DNA of 64,000 bases from positions 6,265,810-6,329,809 of the forward strand of contig JASKMD010000015.1 of the NCBI GenBank assembly GCA_030144725.1, given 5' to 3'. Source of the stretch: Haematococcus lacustris. Taxonomy: Eukaryota; Chlorophyta; Chlorophyceae; Chlamydomonadales; Haematococcaceae. Of the stretch, positions 1-11,200 are shown in pieces. The stretch's first letter is position 1; every line of letters starts with the position of its first letter. The notes beneath the pieces are model-generated. The model did no database searches, was not told where the DNA came from, and was given only the letters and a program-made list of their open reading frames with translations. The position numbers were made by a program, and so were the translations under genes.

Positions 1-2382
1 AGGGATATAAAGCCTGCGGAGCCCTCAGCCAGTGTGGAACAACAGATTGCCCGCGATTGTGAACTGGCATGCTTTGCCAGCCAGTGCAGCCGTGTGAGAC
101 GCTGGTATTGTGCACTTTAAGGTCAACTGAGGTGCGAAGCTCAAGAGCCTAGGCGTATGTGCCCGATCGATTGGATGCAGAGGTGTGTGTGCCTGACTGC
201 ATAGTGTGTGGCCCATGCATGAGTGAACATGAGAGAAGCAGTAAAGAGGCTGCAACCCTAGGCAAATGCATGATCGCTTTGCCCCGTGCCGTTGTTGTGT
301 GCTACCTCAGGTGCTACCTGGGCTGCCATGATGTGCGCATGCCGTGCGCTATGCGACTTGAGTGTTCTGGCAGGCTGCTGGGCTGTGTAGCTCTGCTGCC
401 ATGATGTATGATGTTGCCCTAGCCTCTGCAAGGAATGCAGGAGTGTAGGCTGTAGCTGATGTCTCTGTGGCTGAAGCCAGCAGGGTGCATGAAGCGAGAG
501 ATGTGCTGTGTCCCGTCTCTGTGGCTGATGCCAACAGGGCTGATGCAATGGGACTGCGACTGTGCTGTGAGGTCTCGCTTAATGCGGGATGTGCAGCGAT
601 GCGACTGTGCTGCAGGTGCGGTGCGAGGACAGCTTACTGCGTCTTAGCCTCGTAGAAGTGTAGAAAGCATCCGAGCTCTCCGCTGTGGGGCTCCGCTTGT
701 GCTGGGAACTGGACTGCAACTGGTCGAAAAGTCGTCCGATAGCGATGTCGACAGTAGGACTGTGGGCTGGAGAGCGGCGAAGGGTGGCGAATGGTGCACT
801 GATCGCTGGGTCAGATGAGAGTGCATGCCTTAGACGACGAGATATGACTACTGGGCTGGCCCCCATGCCACTTTGCCCTGCTTGTCGTTTCTGTCAGCTT
901 GAGACGACGCCTGGTAGTATGATTTCAGACTGCCAACTGCATGGTGTGGCTCTTTGCAGGCTGGTGCATTGCAGGGTGCTCTTCTCTGCTTCAGCAGGGT
1001 GATGTTGTTGGTGGTCACATGCTGGCTGTGCTCTCTGGTGTGTTGTTGCCGGTGTAAGGCGTCTCTGCATAGGGCAGGAGTGCAGCTATGTGTTCTCTGC
1101 TTAATCAGGAGTGCAATGTGTATGTGTCTTCTGCTTGAGCAGGCTGGTTGTGTTGATAGAGATTAGCCTCTGCATAGGGCATGGTGTAAGGTTGTGCAGC
1201 CTGGTATGCTGCAGGGTCTCAGCAAGGCGCTGGATGTGTGTTGGCTGCAGTTTTCACTATGATGAAACTCTGCTCAGGCCAGGCTATGGACGGTGGGTGT
1301 TGGCTGCTTCTTTGGTAAGGTTTGGTGCTAGGCTCTCATCAGTTGGGGTGGTGGCGGGGATGTAGGTGGCAAGCAGCGCACATGACATTGTGCAAGACAT
1401 TCCTCCGCGTGAGCGGGACAAAGCAAGTCAGCAATCAGGAAGCCTCTGCAACAGCAGGCTCCGCGCAAGCGGGTTTCTCCGTGTGAACGGGCAAAGCAAG
1501 TCAGCAAGACAAGCCTCTGCAAACGCAGGCTCTGCACAACAGCCTCCGCCTAAGCGGGATCTCCGTGTAAACGGGCAAAGGAAGTCTGCGAAACAGCAGT
1601 GCAAGCACAGCAAGCACAGCAGGTACAGGCTGTACAGCAACTTCTAGAAGCGGGAGACTCTGCAGCAGCAGGCACAGTGACAAGCGCTCGAGCTGATGCC
1701 ATCAGTTCCGTCTCCAATGGCACCTCCGACTGAGTTGGGTCCGGTGTCACTGCGCAAAGGTCGCGATGAACGAACAATTGCGGAAACCAGATGTAACAGT
1801 AGCGTTTGTGCGATCAGAATGCATGGTCGGCTGAGGCATAAGTGCCGGCTTGCAGCCGTCGAGCATGCTGACTTGTGCGGCTATTGCTGCCGCTGCGGCT
1901 GTCTACATACTCATCGACAGCCTCCGAGTCGCGCAGTGGGTAGTGCAGTCTACTTACATCGTGACGACGTCGTAAAGAACTAATCCATCGAGAGAAGAGT
2001 AGTCATTGCAAGCATTGTAGTCTTTGTCTAGAAGCAACATCATCTAAGAACCAAGCCTCCAAGAAGTCCCCCAAGAAGTCCAGAAAAATCTAGAGAATCC
2101 CTAGCATCACAAGATCTCGTCATAAGTAAGATGCAATTCAAATCTCACAGAATCTTGCATGGAGAAAAGAAACACAAACCTACCATTCATCCTAGCTGAG
2201 TGTCTGGACTGTTACAGAGTAGGGCTGGGCAGGGCTGGGCTGGGCTTGGCAACATAGGCACGCTTTGTTGTCAGCGCATTTGCATAGCACTGTCGGGATA
2301 GCAAACGAGCTTGGGCTACATTGAGATGTTCCTGCATGGGGGTGAAGGGGGCATGGGGGTAAAGCATGCATGTGGGGAAGGC
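1..2382. other. Non-genic repeat-rich left flank
   Basis: No open reading frame here resembles a protein I know, and short frames on both strands overlap without codon structure. The stretch is GT-rich in its first 1.3 kb, and much of it is built from degenerate copies of a short hairpin motif (separate entry). From about 1980 to 2200 it is more AT-rich, with short repeats of the type tctagagaatccctag. I see no gene or RNA gene. Confidence 0.5.
425..1680. repeat. Field of degenerate mini-hairpin repeats
   Basis: Short inverted repeats recur every 15-60 bp. Two types alternate. One is CTCTGC-loop-GCAGG (near 425, 987, 1060, 1095, 1129, 1170, 1442, 1513, 1661). The other is CTCCGNGTNANCGGG (near 1404, 1467, 1479, 1546, 1561). 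Each can fold into a stem of 4-6 bp with a loop of 3-6 nt. Spacing and flanks vary, so this is an old, decayed array rather than a clean tandem repeat. Function unknown. Confidence 0.5.
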
Positions 2383-3044
2383 ACCTACAGTACTGTAGAC
2401 ATCTACAGTACTGTAGACACCTACAGTACTGTAGACCCCCACAGTACTGTAGACACCTACAGTACTGTAGACACCTAAAGTACTGTAGACCCCTACAGTA
2501 CTGTAGACACCTACAGTACTGTAGACCCCTACAGTACTGTAGACCCCTACAGTACTGTAGACCCTTACAGTACTGTAGACACCTACAGTACTGTAGACAC
2601 CTACAGTACTGTAGACCCCTACAGTACTGTAGACCCTTACAGTACTGTAGACACCTACAGTACTGTAGACACCTACAGTACTGTAGACCCCTACAGTACT
2701 GTAGACCCTTACAGTACTGTAGACATCTACAGTACTGTAGACACCTACAGTACTGTAGACCCCCACAGTACTGTAGACACCTACAGTACTGTAGACACCT
2801 ACAGTACTGTAGACCCCTACAGTACTGTAGACCCTTACAGTACTGTAGACACCTAAAGTACTGTAGACCCCTACAGTACTGTAGACACCTATAGTACTGT
2901 AGACCCCTACAGTACTGTAGACATCTACAGTACTGTAGACACCTACAGTGCTGTAGACACCTACAGTACTGTAGACCCCCACAGTACTGTAGACACCTAC
3001 AGTACTGTAGACACCTACAGTACTGTAGACACCTACAGTACTGT
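2383..3044. repeat. 18-bp minisatellite with palindromic core (about 36 copies)
   Basis: The unit is CTACAGTACTGTAG plus a 4-bp spacer (ACAC, ACCC, ATCT-type variants). The 14-bp core is its own reverse complement, so each unit could extrude as a small cruciform, and both strands read the same. Substitutions lie mostly in the spacer or at one core base (for example a core with AAAG near 2477 and 2854). Open frames across the array on both strands are artefacts, because 18 is a multiple of 3. Confidence 0.97.
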
Positions 3045-3303
3045 AGGCAGCAGCAGCATGGGTGGCAGCAGCAGCAGCAGGGGGGCAGCAGCAGCAGCAG
3101 TAGGGGGGTAGCAGCAGCAGCAGCAGGGGGGCAGCAGCAGCAGCAGTAGGGGGGTAGCAGCAGCAGCAGCAGGGGGGCAGCAGCAGCAGCAGGGGGGCAG
3201 CAGCAGCAGCAGCAGGGGGGCAGCAGCAGCAGCAGCAGTAGGGGGGTAGCAGCAGCAGCAGTAGGGGGGCAGCAGCAGCAGCAGCAGTGGCAGCAGCAGC
3301 AGA
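3045..3303. repeat. CAG-run / G-run compound minisatellite
   Basis: Blocks of (GCA)4-6 alternate with GGGGGG(T) or GTAGGGGGG. The unit varies between about 18 and 24 bp. The block abuts the palindromic minisatellite directly: the last core changes to CTGTAGGCAGCAG, so the two arrays share a junction. Confidence 0.93.
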
Positions 3304-3349
3304 TATAGTAGGGGCACTGTAGCACTTACCTACCTTTTGGCTGCTGAGT

Positions 3350-4140
3350 GAAGGGGGGGGGAGTGGAAGAGTGAAGGCGGGGAGGGGAGGTAGATGGGGA
3401 AGGCGGGAGGTGGGAGGCAGGGAGGCGGGAGACGGGGAGGCGGGAGGCAGGGAGGCGGGAGGTGGGGAGGCGGGAGGCTCAACCGGGTTGGGCTGGGCGG
3501 GGGTGGGTTGGGTTGGGGGCATGGGTTGGGGTGGGTGGGGGCATGGGTTGGGGGCATGGGTTGGGGTGGGTGGGGGCATGGGTGGGGGTGGGGGCGGGGG
3601 AGGGAGCGGGGGCGGGGGCGGGGGCGGGGGCGGGGGCGGGGGCGGGGGCGGGGGCGGGGGCGGGGGCGGGGGGGGGGGGGGGGGGAGGATGAATTGGGAG
3701 GGGGTGGTTGTGTAGGGGAAAGGGAAGTGGAAGGGAGGTGCCCACTAGACCTGCAACCAAGGGGCGTGCACGTGCGGTAGGGTGACCAGGCTGGGCACTG
3801 TGTTAGCTATCACCGTGGCCTTACCTTTGTGGTCCTCCTGGCCTCCTACCTGCTCACACCAGGCAACATATCCCATGCGCCAGTGGGGTGGGACTGCGGT
3901 GGGGAGTGTAGGGTGTAGGGAAGGGAAGGTGGGGTGAGGTGGGGGTTGCGATGCCACGTCAATCGAAGGGTGGGAGAGGGGAAGAGGAGGCTTGACAAGT
4001 ATGGGAGGGGAGAGGGAGGGAGAGGGGGAAGGGAGGGGTGGGAAGAGGGTGGGTGGGGTGGGCTTTCTCCTGGCTGCTGGGCTGTCAGGGGAGAGGTGAC
4101 GGGGAGGGGGGAAGTGGGGGGTGGGTAGAGGGGAGGAACT
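3350..4140. repeat. G-rich low-complexity tract with (GGGGGC)n core
   Basis: The plus strand is almost free of C. It contains GGGAGGC-type repeats (3385-3480), a GGTTGGGGGCATG repeat (3500-3590), a clean GGGGGC hexamer run at about 3590-3670 (roughly a dozen units), and then a run of 16 or more G. Further G-rich sequence continues to 4140. Such runs can form G-quadruplexes. No gene is visible. Confidence 0.85.
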
Positions 4141-4805
4141 TTATTACCAGGGGTGGGTTCCCTGTTAGTTGGGGCCACCTGACCTCCACCCATGCTCCGG
4201 ACATATAGTATACAAGGCTGCAGCATTGCTTGACCGCTTCGTGAGTAGTACCTACTACCTGGCCACTCGGTAAGGCCACTCAAGGTGTGTAGGCCATTGC
4301 TACGTTACCTTGCTCGACATGTTGGGTCCGATCCCTCCCGCCCGCCCTCCGCTTGCGTGTCGAGCTTGTGTCCAGCTCCGCCCTGACCCCCTGCTGCTCA
4401 GCTGGAGGGGTGGGCAGCCCAGGGTCGGCACCAGCACCAGCTGCCTGCTGCTGCCAGGGGGGTGCAGCAGGAGGGGGGGGCAGGTCAGGGGCAGCACCAG
4501 CACCAGTTAAAGGGGTGGGAGGGGCTGGGAGGGGTTGGGAAGGGGTGGCGGGGCAGTAAGGGGGCTGGGAGGGGGCGGGAGGGGGTGGGAGGCTTCGGCG
4601 GGGGCTGGGAGGTGGTGGGGCTGCAAGGGGTGGGAGGGGGTGGGAGGGGGTGGGAGGGTGGGGCTGGGGCTGGGAGGGGGTGGGAGCGCGGGCTGGAGGT
4701 GGGAGGGTGGGGAAGGCGGGGCTGGGGGTGGGAGGGGTGGGGAAGGCGGGGCTAGGGCTGGGAGGGGGCTGGGAGGGGGCAGGCTCCAGGTCGGAGTTGG
4801 CTACT
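4141..4805. mobile_element. Rearranged fragments of the TIR element
   Basis: Bases 4141-4182 match the plus-oriented 3' terminus of the TIR element family (TACCAGGGGT ... GTTAGTTGGGG, ending in CCTGA). Immediately after, 4183-4805 match the same family in the opposite orientation: the 3' body (4183-4500, including the region cognate to 7200-7430 of the full copy), followed by the reverse complement of its C-rich internal minisatellite (4510-4805). The terminal 42 bp are thus inverted relative to the body, which implies a rearrangement after insertion. Confidence 0.7.
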
Positions 4806-4809
4806 CAAT

Positions 4810-5642
4810 CCTAGGCGCCCCCAACATGGGGCTGGTAATCTTCATGCAAATACTCACTCAATACTGCACCGCTTTCGATAGCGTTTACCGCATTGGCAGC
4901 TGCGATTTACTGCGCATCTACTAGCAAGCGGCGCGTTAGCTCTTGCAAGTGAGGACATGCCGGCGCAAGCGATCGCGGACACACCTCAGCTGCTCACAAC
5001 CGATTGCTCTAGTGGTATGTAGCGGCATCAGTGATGGAGCTGCGCGTGCTATCGAGCCAGAAGTACAATCTCATCTCAGCCCGCCAGGCTTGCTTCACGA
5101 GCCTTTCATTGGTGCAGGCGGCGTCGGAAGACCATCGTTGGGCAAGGAATAGAGCGGCATTGCAAGATACGCGGAGAATGCGCGTTTCTCTCTAGCCAGT
5201 CACACAACAGAACAAGTGACCCCCTTCCACAAACTGGCATGTTGTGAGCTGATCACAGTGAATATCTAGTTTCTGGCTCTGTTACTCTGTTCCTTACTCA
5301 ACGACACAGCTGTTAGAGAAGAAAGCATCGCATTTTGTTGAGCAGGCCTGTTGCAAATGACGTTGGCGCGACATGACTTTGCCTTGCAGTAATGACTAGC
5401 CTACTCCGACGGCCTGGACCCTGCCCCCTAGCACCCCTCGCATCCCCTCGCAACTCCTTGCTCCCCCAAATCCTCCCTGGCCTTCCATAGTCTTCCTACC
5501 ACCTCATACCCTCTTACACTGTAAGTTACAGCCCTCCCATCCTCCCTCCCACCCCCTCCCAGCCTCAGCCCCGCCCTCCCACCCTCACCCACCTCCTCAC
5601 ACCCCCAGCCCTGCACTCTCATCCCCCCTCCCAGCCCCTGCC
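4810..5642 (+). mobile_element. TIR element, 5' part only
   Basis: It starts with a diverged terminus (CTAGGCGCCCCCAAC) and follows the family's conserved 5' region for about 600 bp. It then enters the C-rich internal region (5400-5640) and stops where the next copy's terminus begins. It is clearly older than the copies at 5643 and 35108, with many substitutions. No 3' half follows after the downstream copy, so it is truncated rather than simply interrupted. Confidence 0.75.
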
Positions 5643-6344
5643 TCAGGAGTCCCCAACATGGGGTTGGTAATCTTCATGCAAGTACTCGCAATAGAGTGCA
5701 CCGATTCTGGAAGCGTTTGTTGCATTGGCACCTGCGAATCACTCCGCATCTAGTGGCGAGCGGCGCGTTAATCCTTGCATCAGAGTCCATGCCGGCGCAA
5801 GCGAGCGCGAACACACCTCAGCTGCTCACTGTCGATTGTTCTAGTGGTGAGTAGGGACACCAATGATAGAACTGCGCTTGGCATCGAGCCTGAAGTACAA
5901 TCAATGTTTAGCCCGCCAGGCTCGCTCCGCGAGCCTTTCATTGGTGCAGGCTGCGTCGGAGGGCCATCGTTGGGCAAGAAATAACTCGACATTGCAGCGT
6001 GGTGCGATTGGATAGAGGTCTCTATAGCCAGCCACACTGAAAAAGGGACCCTCTTACACAAACTGGCATGTGGTGAGCTGACTACTCTAAGTTATTATAC
6101 TTTCGAGTTATTACTTTGTTCGTAACTCAACGACACAGCTGCTGGAGAAAAAAGCACGGCAATCCATCAACCAGGGCCGCCTCCTCACCCTTTGGCGTGA
6201 CCCGACTCTGCCTTGCAGGATTTTCTAGCCTACTCCGACCGCCTGGACCCTGCCCCCTCGCACCCCCTTGCAGCCCCACCACCTCCCAGCCCCCGCAGAA
6301 GCCTCCCAACCTCTCCCATCCCCTCCCAGCCCCCTCACTGCCCT

Positions 6345-6764
6345 CCCTCTATAGTGCATGACCTTGAGGAGAAGCTCCAGCACCTGCAGGCAGGGCAACG
6401 GCAGCTGAGGTTCGAGAATGAGGCACTTGAGGCATGGATTAGGCAACATCAGCTGGCTATGACACTCTTAAGGCGTCAGCTGCGCAAGTGTCGGCTCCGC
6501 CCCTCACTAACCCACAAGCAGAAGCAGCAGCTGCAGATCCTAAAACAAACGGGTGTGTCCACTGAGGTCCTACGTCGGTGGGCTGACAGCAACTGCAGCC
6601 GTCTTGACACGCATGGCAGACCTGCTGGTGGCACAACAGTGCAGCCCATAACGGGGCCAGGCCCACCTGAGCCCTCTGACTTCTTCATCCCCACGCAAGA
6701 GGCCTCACCTGGAAAGCCAGCACCAAGGACAACAGCATTCACAGCTCAGCACCTGAGCACCTGA
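6345..6764 (+). CDS. Coiled-coil ORF inside TIR element copy A
   Basis: An open frame reads through a Glu/Leu/Gln-rich heptad region (LEEKLQHLQAGQRQL, then LENEALEAW-like) followed by a basic stretch and a Pro/Thr-rich tail. It has no clear ATG at the start. The reading probably begins in an exon after the CTTGCAG acceptor-like site at about 6219. Compared with the copy at 35973, it lacks about 190 bp upstream and an 18-bp stretch near 6476. It may be a small accessory or DNA-binding protein of the transposon, or host sequence captured by it. I do not recognise the family. Confidence 0.45.
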   Translation, partial: PSIVHDLEEKLQHLQAGQRQLRFENEALEAWIRQHQLAMTLLRRQLRKCRLRPSLTHKQKQQLQILKQTGVSTEVLRRWADSNCSRLDTHGRPAGGTTVQPITGPGPPEPSDFFIPTQEASPGKPAPRTTAFTAQHLST

Positions 6765-6984
6765 GCACAACCAAGTTGATGTTGCTTACCTTCGCTTCCA
6801 CCAGCAGGCTGAGAAGCTATCTGTTAGGGAGCTGCAAGCTTACCTTCGCTTCCACCAGCAGGAGCTTATGAAGGGGTGGCTGAAGCCCAAGCTGTAGAGT
6901 CTTGTCATGGCCCACATTCGCAACACATTGACCGGCCTGCATGGGGATGAGCAGGAGGCAGGTGCTGATGCTGATGTTGGTGCT

Positions 6985-7185
6985 GGCGCCGCCCCTGGGC
7001 TGCCCACCTCTCCTGCTGCCCCCCCCTGGCAGCAGCTGGCAGCTGGTGGTGGGGCCGCCCCTGGGCTGCCCACCCCTCCTGCTGCCCCCGCCTGGCAGCA
7101 GCTGGCAGCTGGTGGTGGGGCCGCCCCTGGGCTGCCCACCCCTCCTGCTGCCCCCCCCTGGCAGCAGCTGGCAGCTGGTGCAGGT
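6985..7185 (+). repeat. 63-bp minisatellite in TIR element
   Basis: About three tandem units contain GGCAGCAGCTGGCAGCTGGT and a C-rich half (CTGCCCACCCCTCCTGCTGC). The copy at 36700-36890 carries the same repeat with a different number and order of units, so the array varies between copies of the element. Confidence 0.85.
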
Positions 7186-7859
7186 GCTCCCCCTGAGCTG
7201 CTCACATCTCCAGCCGAGCAGCAAGGGGCCACATCGCAGCTGGACACGAGCTCTACACGCAAGCGGAGGGCGGGCGTGACAGATGGGACCCAACCTGATG
7301 AGCAAGGTAACAGAGCAATAGCCTCCACACCTTGTAGGGTTGTGTAGAGTGGCCAAGTCATCAGTACTGCTCACGAAGGGGTCAAGCATCGCAGCAACCT
7401 TGCATATTTCTGAGCATGGGTGGAGGGGCGTTGTTAGATCGGTTTGGCATGCCATGTGAATCGTTTTGACTGCGCGACTGTGCCTCACTGTGCTCAGGTG
7501 CTCCTGGGCCACGTCGGTCACGGCGGTCGGTCGCGGCGAGGCCCGCATGAGCATAATTTGCATGAATTTAAATGTCAAGATTTGAGCCGCCTTAGCACTC
7601 AGCACACTGCACAATATCTAATGCTACAAGCTGCACCGCATAGCTGACAGGGACCTCTATCCAGGCATGCGCGAAACATAGATTAACGCGGCGTCGTTTT
7701 GATTACCAGGGGTCAGTTTCCTGTCATTTTCTGTTAGTTGGGGACACCTGAGTCAGGCAATGATGTAGGTGGTAGGCACTCATGCACCATGTCCATGTGC
7801 ACTGGGTATACTCCACACAGCCCATTAACACCACTTGAGTCGGGCGGCTATCGCCCACT

Positions 7860-8085
7860 AGTGGTCACTAGTATTCCCGCTAGCGGCCACTAGTGGTCCC
7901 TGCTCAAATGGTCCGGCTCAAATGGAGGCCTTAGTGGGGGACAATGGGGCTGAACCCCCCTACAAACCTATGTACAAGCTCAGTCCCAGAGAAGAGGCTG
8001 AGGTGAGGAAGCAGGTGGCTGAGCTTCTGGCCCATGGGTTAATTGAGCCATGCAGTAGCCCATATGGGCGCCAGGTGATAAAAAC
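7860..8085 (+). pseudogene. Ty3/gypsy reverse transcriptase N-terminal fragment
   Basis: Translation from 7922 gives a short peptide with PPYKPMYKLSP, then EEAEVRKQVAELLAHGLIEP and SSPYG. This is the classic start of a Ty3/gypsy-type reverse transcriptase domain, upstream of the palm. The similarity ends after SPYGRQV at about 8080, where expected catalytic sequence is missing. It is a decayed scrap of an LTR retrotransposon lying just 5' of the ankyrin/RING gene. Its upstream flank (7868-7955) resembles 17206-17290. Confidence 0.8.
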
Positions 8086-8225
8086 GTTAGTTTCCGTTAC
8101 ATGAATAATGGGGACCTGGCCATGGAAACTGACAGAAAAGACAGTTGGGTCCGCGTCTGTGTTTCCATAGTTACATGCCCAACATACTGGCCAGAGGTTG
8201 GATAATCGCAAAGTAGAACGCCGAA

Positions 8226-11200
8226 ATGGGCGGGACAGTTTCCTGCTTTGAGGCGGGCAATAGTGGCGCCCTGTTGGTTGCCGCTATGGATGGAGATGTC
8301 GCGGTGGTTTCGGCTCGACTCGCTATGGAACCCGAGCTTCTGCTGCATCACGGTGTTGGGCTGGGTGACACCGCTTGGCACTTAGCAAGCGCATATGGGC
8401 AGGTCGAGGTGCTAAAAGTCATGCACGCCCGCCTTGTTGCGGAGCGGGCCGTCATTGCACAAGCCCTAAGGCAGGTTGCCTCGCAAATGTTCATCCGAAT
8501 GTCACTGTGTCGTGGTGTTCATCTTTGTTCTCTGGGTTGTGCTCAACCCCTCCATCTATATTTGTGACTCAATGGTGGTGCGCGTTCCTTTGCAGCACTA
8601 AGAAGTCAGCTGTCACAGAGGATGAGGCAGTCATTGCTGCCATTAACCAGCGCAACAGTAAAGGCCAGACACCCCTCATGTTTGCATGTTTTGGTGGCAA
8701 GGCTGAGGCGGCTGCATTCCTGCTGCAGAAGGTGAGGTGGTCTAAGGGAAGGCATAGCATGCTCAACCGAGCACATTGTGTGCACGTGGTTGTTGTTATG
8801 TTGCAGTTTAAATTTTTCTGCATGTTTATGTCATCCGCAGCAGTACATGGCAGCAGTACAATATGTGGCCTGTTATCTTAGATCAAGTGTTCACTGTGAC
8901 AACATGTCGGGCCACTTTGAACCTCTGCCAGGACACCACAGTTGCCTGGCAGGGGCATGGCGGGGATGGTGCCGCCTGTGCTGTACCGCACCAGGCTCAG
9001 ACTACAGCACAAGCACAAGCACTTAAGGCACTTAAGGCACAGACAGCCCAGCACCTTGGCCCTCAACCTTGAGCCTTCATTGCAGTCGGACACACTAATT
9101 GTGGACCACTACAAAGCGGTGTTTTTGTCTGTGTGGAGTTCCCATCGCATGGCATGCTCATGGCCTACACATGGCCTACACATGGCATACACATGGTCAT
9201 GGTCGCCTACCACCTACAACATTGCCTGGCCCGTTAGGGCTACACCGTAGAGTTGGCATGACAAAACATGCACTAATTGAAAGCTGATGACAGCTCAGAT
9301 GGGGGGGCACACACTATTCCTGCTGCATTGTGGGCCCTTGCATGCTTGCATGGGGCTGCAGGGAGCAGATGTGTGGGCTGTGGACCGCTGCGGCTGCCGC
9401 ACCGCTGCACACTACGCCACGCTGCGAGGCAGTGTGCCCTGCCTGGAGGCCATACTGAGCAATGTGCCGGAGCGCCTTCGCTTCCAGCGCATCCACAACG
9501 CTGACGTGCAGTGAGTGTCATGGCAGCAGTGGCGGGAGCAGCGGCAGTGGCAAAAGCGGCAGCAGCAGCGGTGGCAGCAGTAGCAGTTGCTATTAATCAG
9601 ATCAGATCGGAAAGGAGCCCTAAGTCATGTGGAAGGCTCTGGCGCCGGCTGGGGTGTCAATAGCCCGCCTCCATGCGGCGCTGGTGTGTAAACCTGTTAG
9701 TGGTGGTCCATTCCGAGACGTAGTGTAGGCAAGCCGTGGCAAGTGGTGGCCTCTCACTCCCCTCACTAACAGCAACCACTTTCATATCAGGCAAGGTTGT
9801 CATGTCATGTCAGGCATATCCTTGCCTGGCAGGTCTACCCCTTTGGAGCGGCATGAGCACACAGCGCAGGCCACGGCCCAGTCCTCGCCCCTGGCCCTGG
9901 CACTGGACCCGGCGCCTTGCTGTTCAGGCTGCCCTCCCCCTGGCCCTAGCCCTAGCCCTAGCCCTAGCCCTAGCCCTAGCCCTCCCCCTCCCCCTGGCCC
10001 TGGCCTTGGCCCTGGCCCCAGCGCCCTCCCTTGCTGGCCCCCTGGCTGCAGTCTTCTGGACATGAAGAGCATCAGCGGGCTGACCCCCCTGCACTTCGCT
10101 GCTTACAGCCGGCATGCAGGGGTGGCCAAGTACCTGCTTGCGCACGGGGCCAGCCTGACCCCAGGCACCACTGTGCCTGATGCCTATGACCTGGTGGGTG
10201 GGGTGACCACCATGCTCCGGTTTGGGTAGGAGGGGAGGGCAGGGCAGGGCAGGGTAGGGCAGAGCAGGGAGGGAGGGTTGGGCAGAGGAGGGGAAGGAGG
10301 GTAGGGCAGGGTAGGGCAGGGTAGGGCAGAGGAGGGGAAGTAGGGGAGGGGATGGAGGGCAGGAGGGATCTAGGGCTGATCAGGAGGAGCCCGCAGCGCC
10401 TGACGGGCTCCGGAGGGGAGGGGAGGGGAGGGGAGGGGAGGGGGGGGGGAGGGGCTCTGCTGTGGCGCTGTGACGTGAGGCCAAAGGCGCAGGCCAGAGG
10501 TGCTGTAGTGCCCCCTGGATCATCACTCTCGGCTTCCCCTGTGGCCCTTCCCCCAGAGTGTGGTGTGGTGGTGCACCCCGAGGTCTGTAGTGCACCCAGG
10601 GACCCCTGCTGACCCATCACTCACCCCTCAAGCCGACGCTGTGGGCTGTCTTGCCTGCCTGGTCAGGCCTGCCCGCCTCACTGCTCACTACGCCAGCCAC
10701 CCTTGCCTGCTGCAGGTCTCTTGCCCACAATGGACCACGCCCCTGCACCTGGCAGCCTTCTCAGGTGCCTCCCCTCCCCTTGTCACACATCCTCACATCC
10801 TTGCCACACATCCTTGCCACACCCTTGCCACACATCCTCATCACACCCGTGTCACGCATTCAGCTGGACCACGGACACGCCCATGTTCCACTCCTGCCAT
10901 GCCCGTCACACTGGCCACCATGTGAGGCATAAGCCACCCCCCTGCCCAGGCCCAGAGGGCCTGTTCAGGCGACCTGGCCGTGTGTCCTGTTCAGGCAACA
11001 TGGAAACTTCCCTGGCCCTGCTGCAGTACTACCTAGAGAGGCGCGATACACACACGGTGTGTGCAGGCTCTGGACTGAGGCGGCGAGCACTGGGCAGGGC
11101 AGGGGAGCACAAGGCAGGGCAGGGCTGGCTGGGATGGGCAGGGCAGGGTCGCTGGGATGGGCAACTTTGATGGGCTGCAAGGCAGGGTAGGGCAAGGCAG

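Larger units (their letters stand above)
5643..7751 (+). mobile_element. TIR DNA transposon, copy A (non-autonomous?)
   Basis: The element runs from TCAGGAGTCCCCAAC to GTTGGGGACACCTGA, an imperfect 15-bp terminal inverted repeat. It shares long, almost identical stretches with the copy at 35108-37462 (for example 5990-6230 versus 35456-35700), so both moved recently or were homogenised. The order inside is: conserved 5' region, C-rich variable minisatellite (6240-6340), coiled-coil coding region, 63-bp minisatellite (6985-7185), conserved 3' region. I recognise no transposase, so mobilisation in trans is likely. No convincing target-site duplication flanks this copy, because its left neighbour is a truncated relative. 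Confidence 0.88.

Noticed and set aside
2192..3325. 377- and 455-codon frames of Cys-Leu-Gln-Tyr or Val-Tyr-Ser-Thr repeats
   Set aside because: They are created by the 18-bp minisatellite, whose length is a multiple of three and whose core has no stop in the relevant phases. No homology or splice context was found.
8591..8602. TTTGCAG at 8589-8595 as the exon 2 acceptor of the ankyrin/RING gene
   Set aside because: It is the better acceptor by consensus, but joining it to the phase-0 CAG|GTTGCC donor gives an immediate TAA. The CTAAG acceptor seven bases later keeps the frame. A different donor near 8500 could rescue it, so this remains a weak point.
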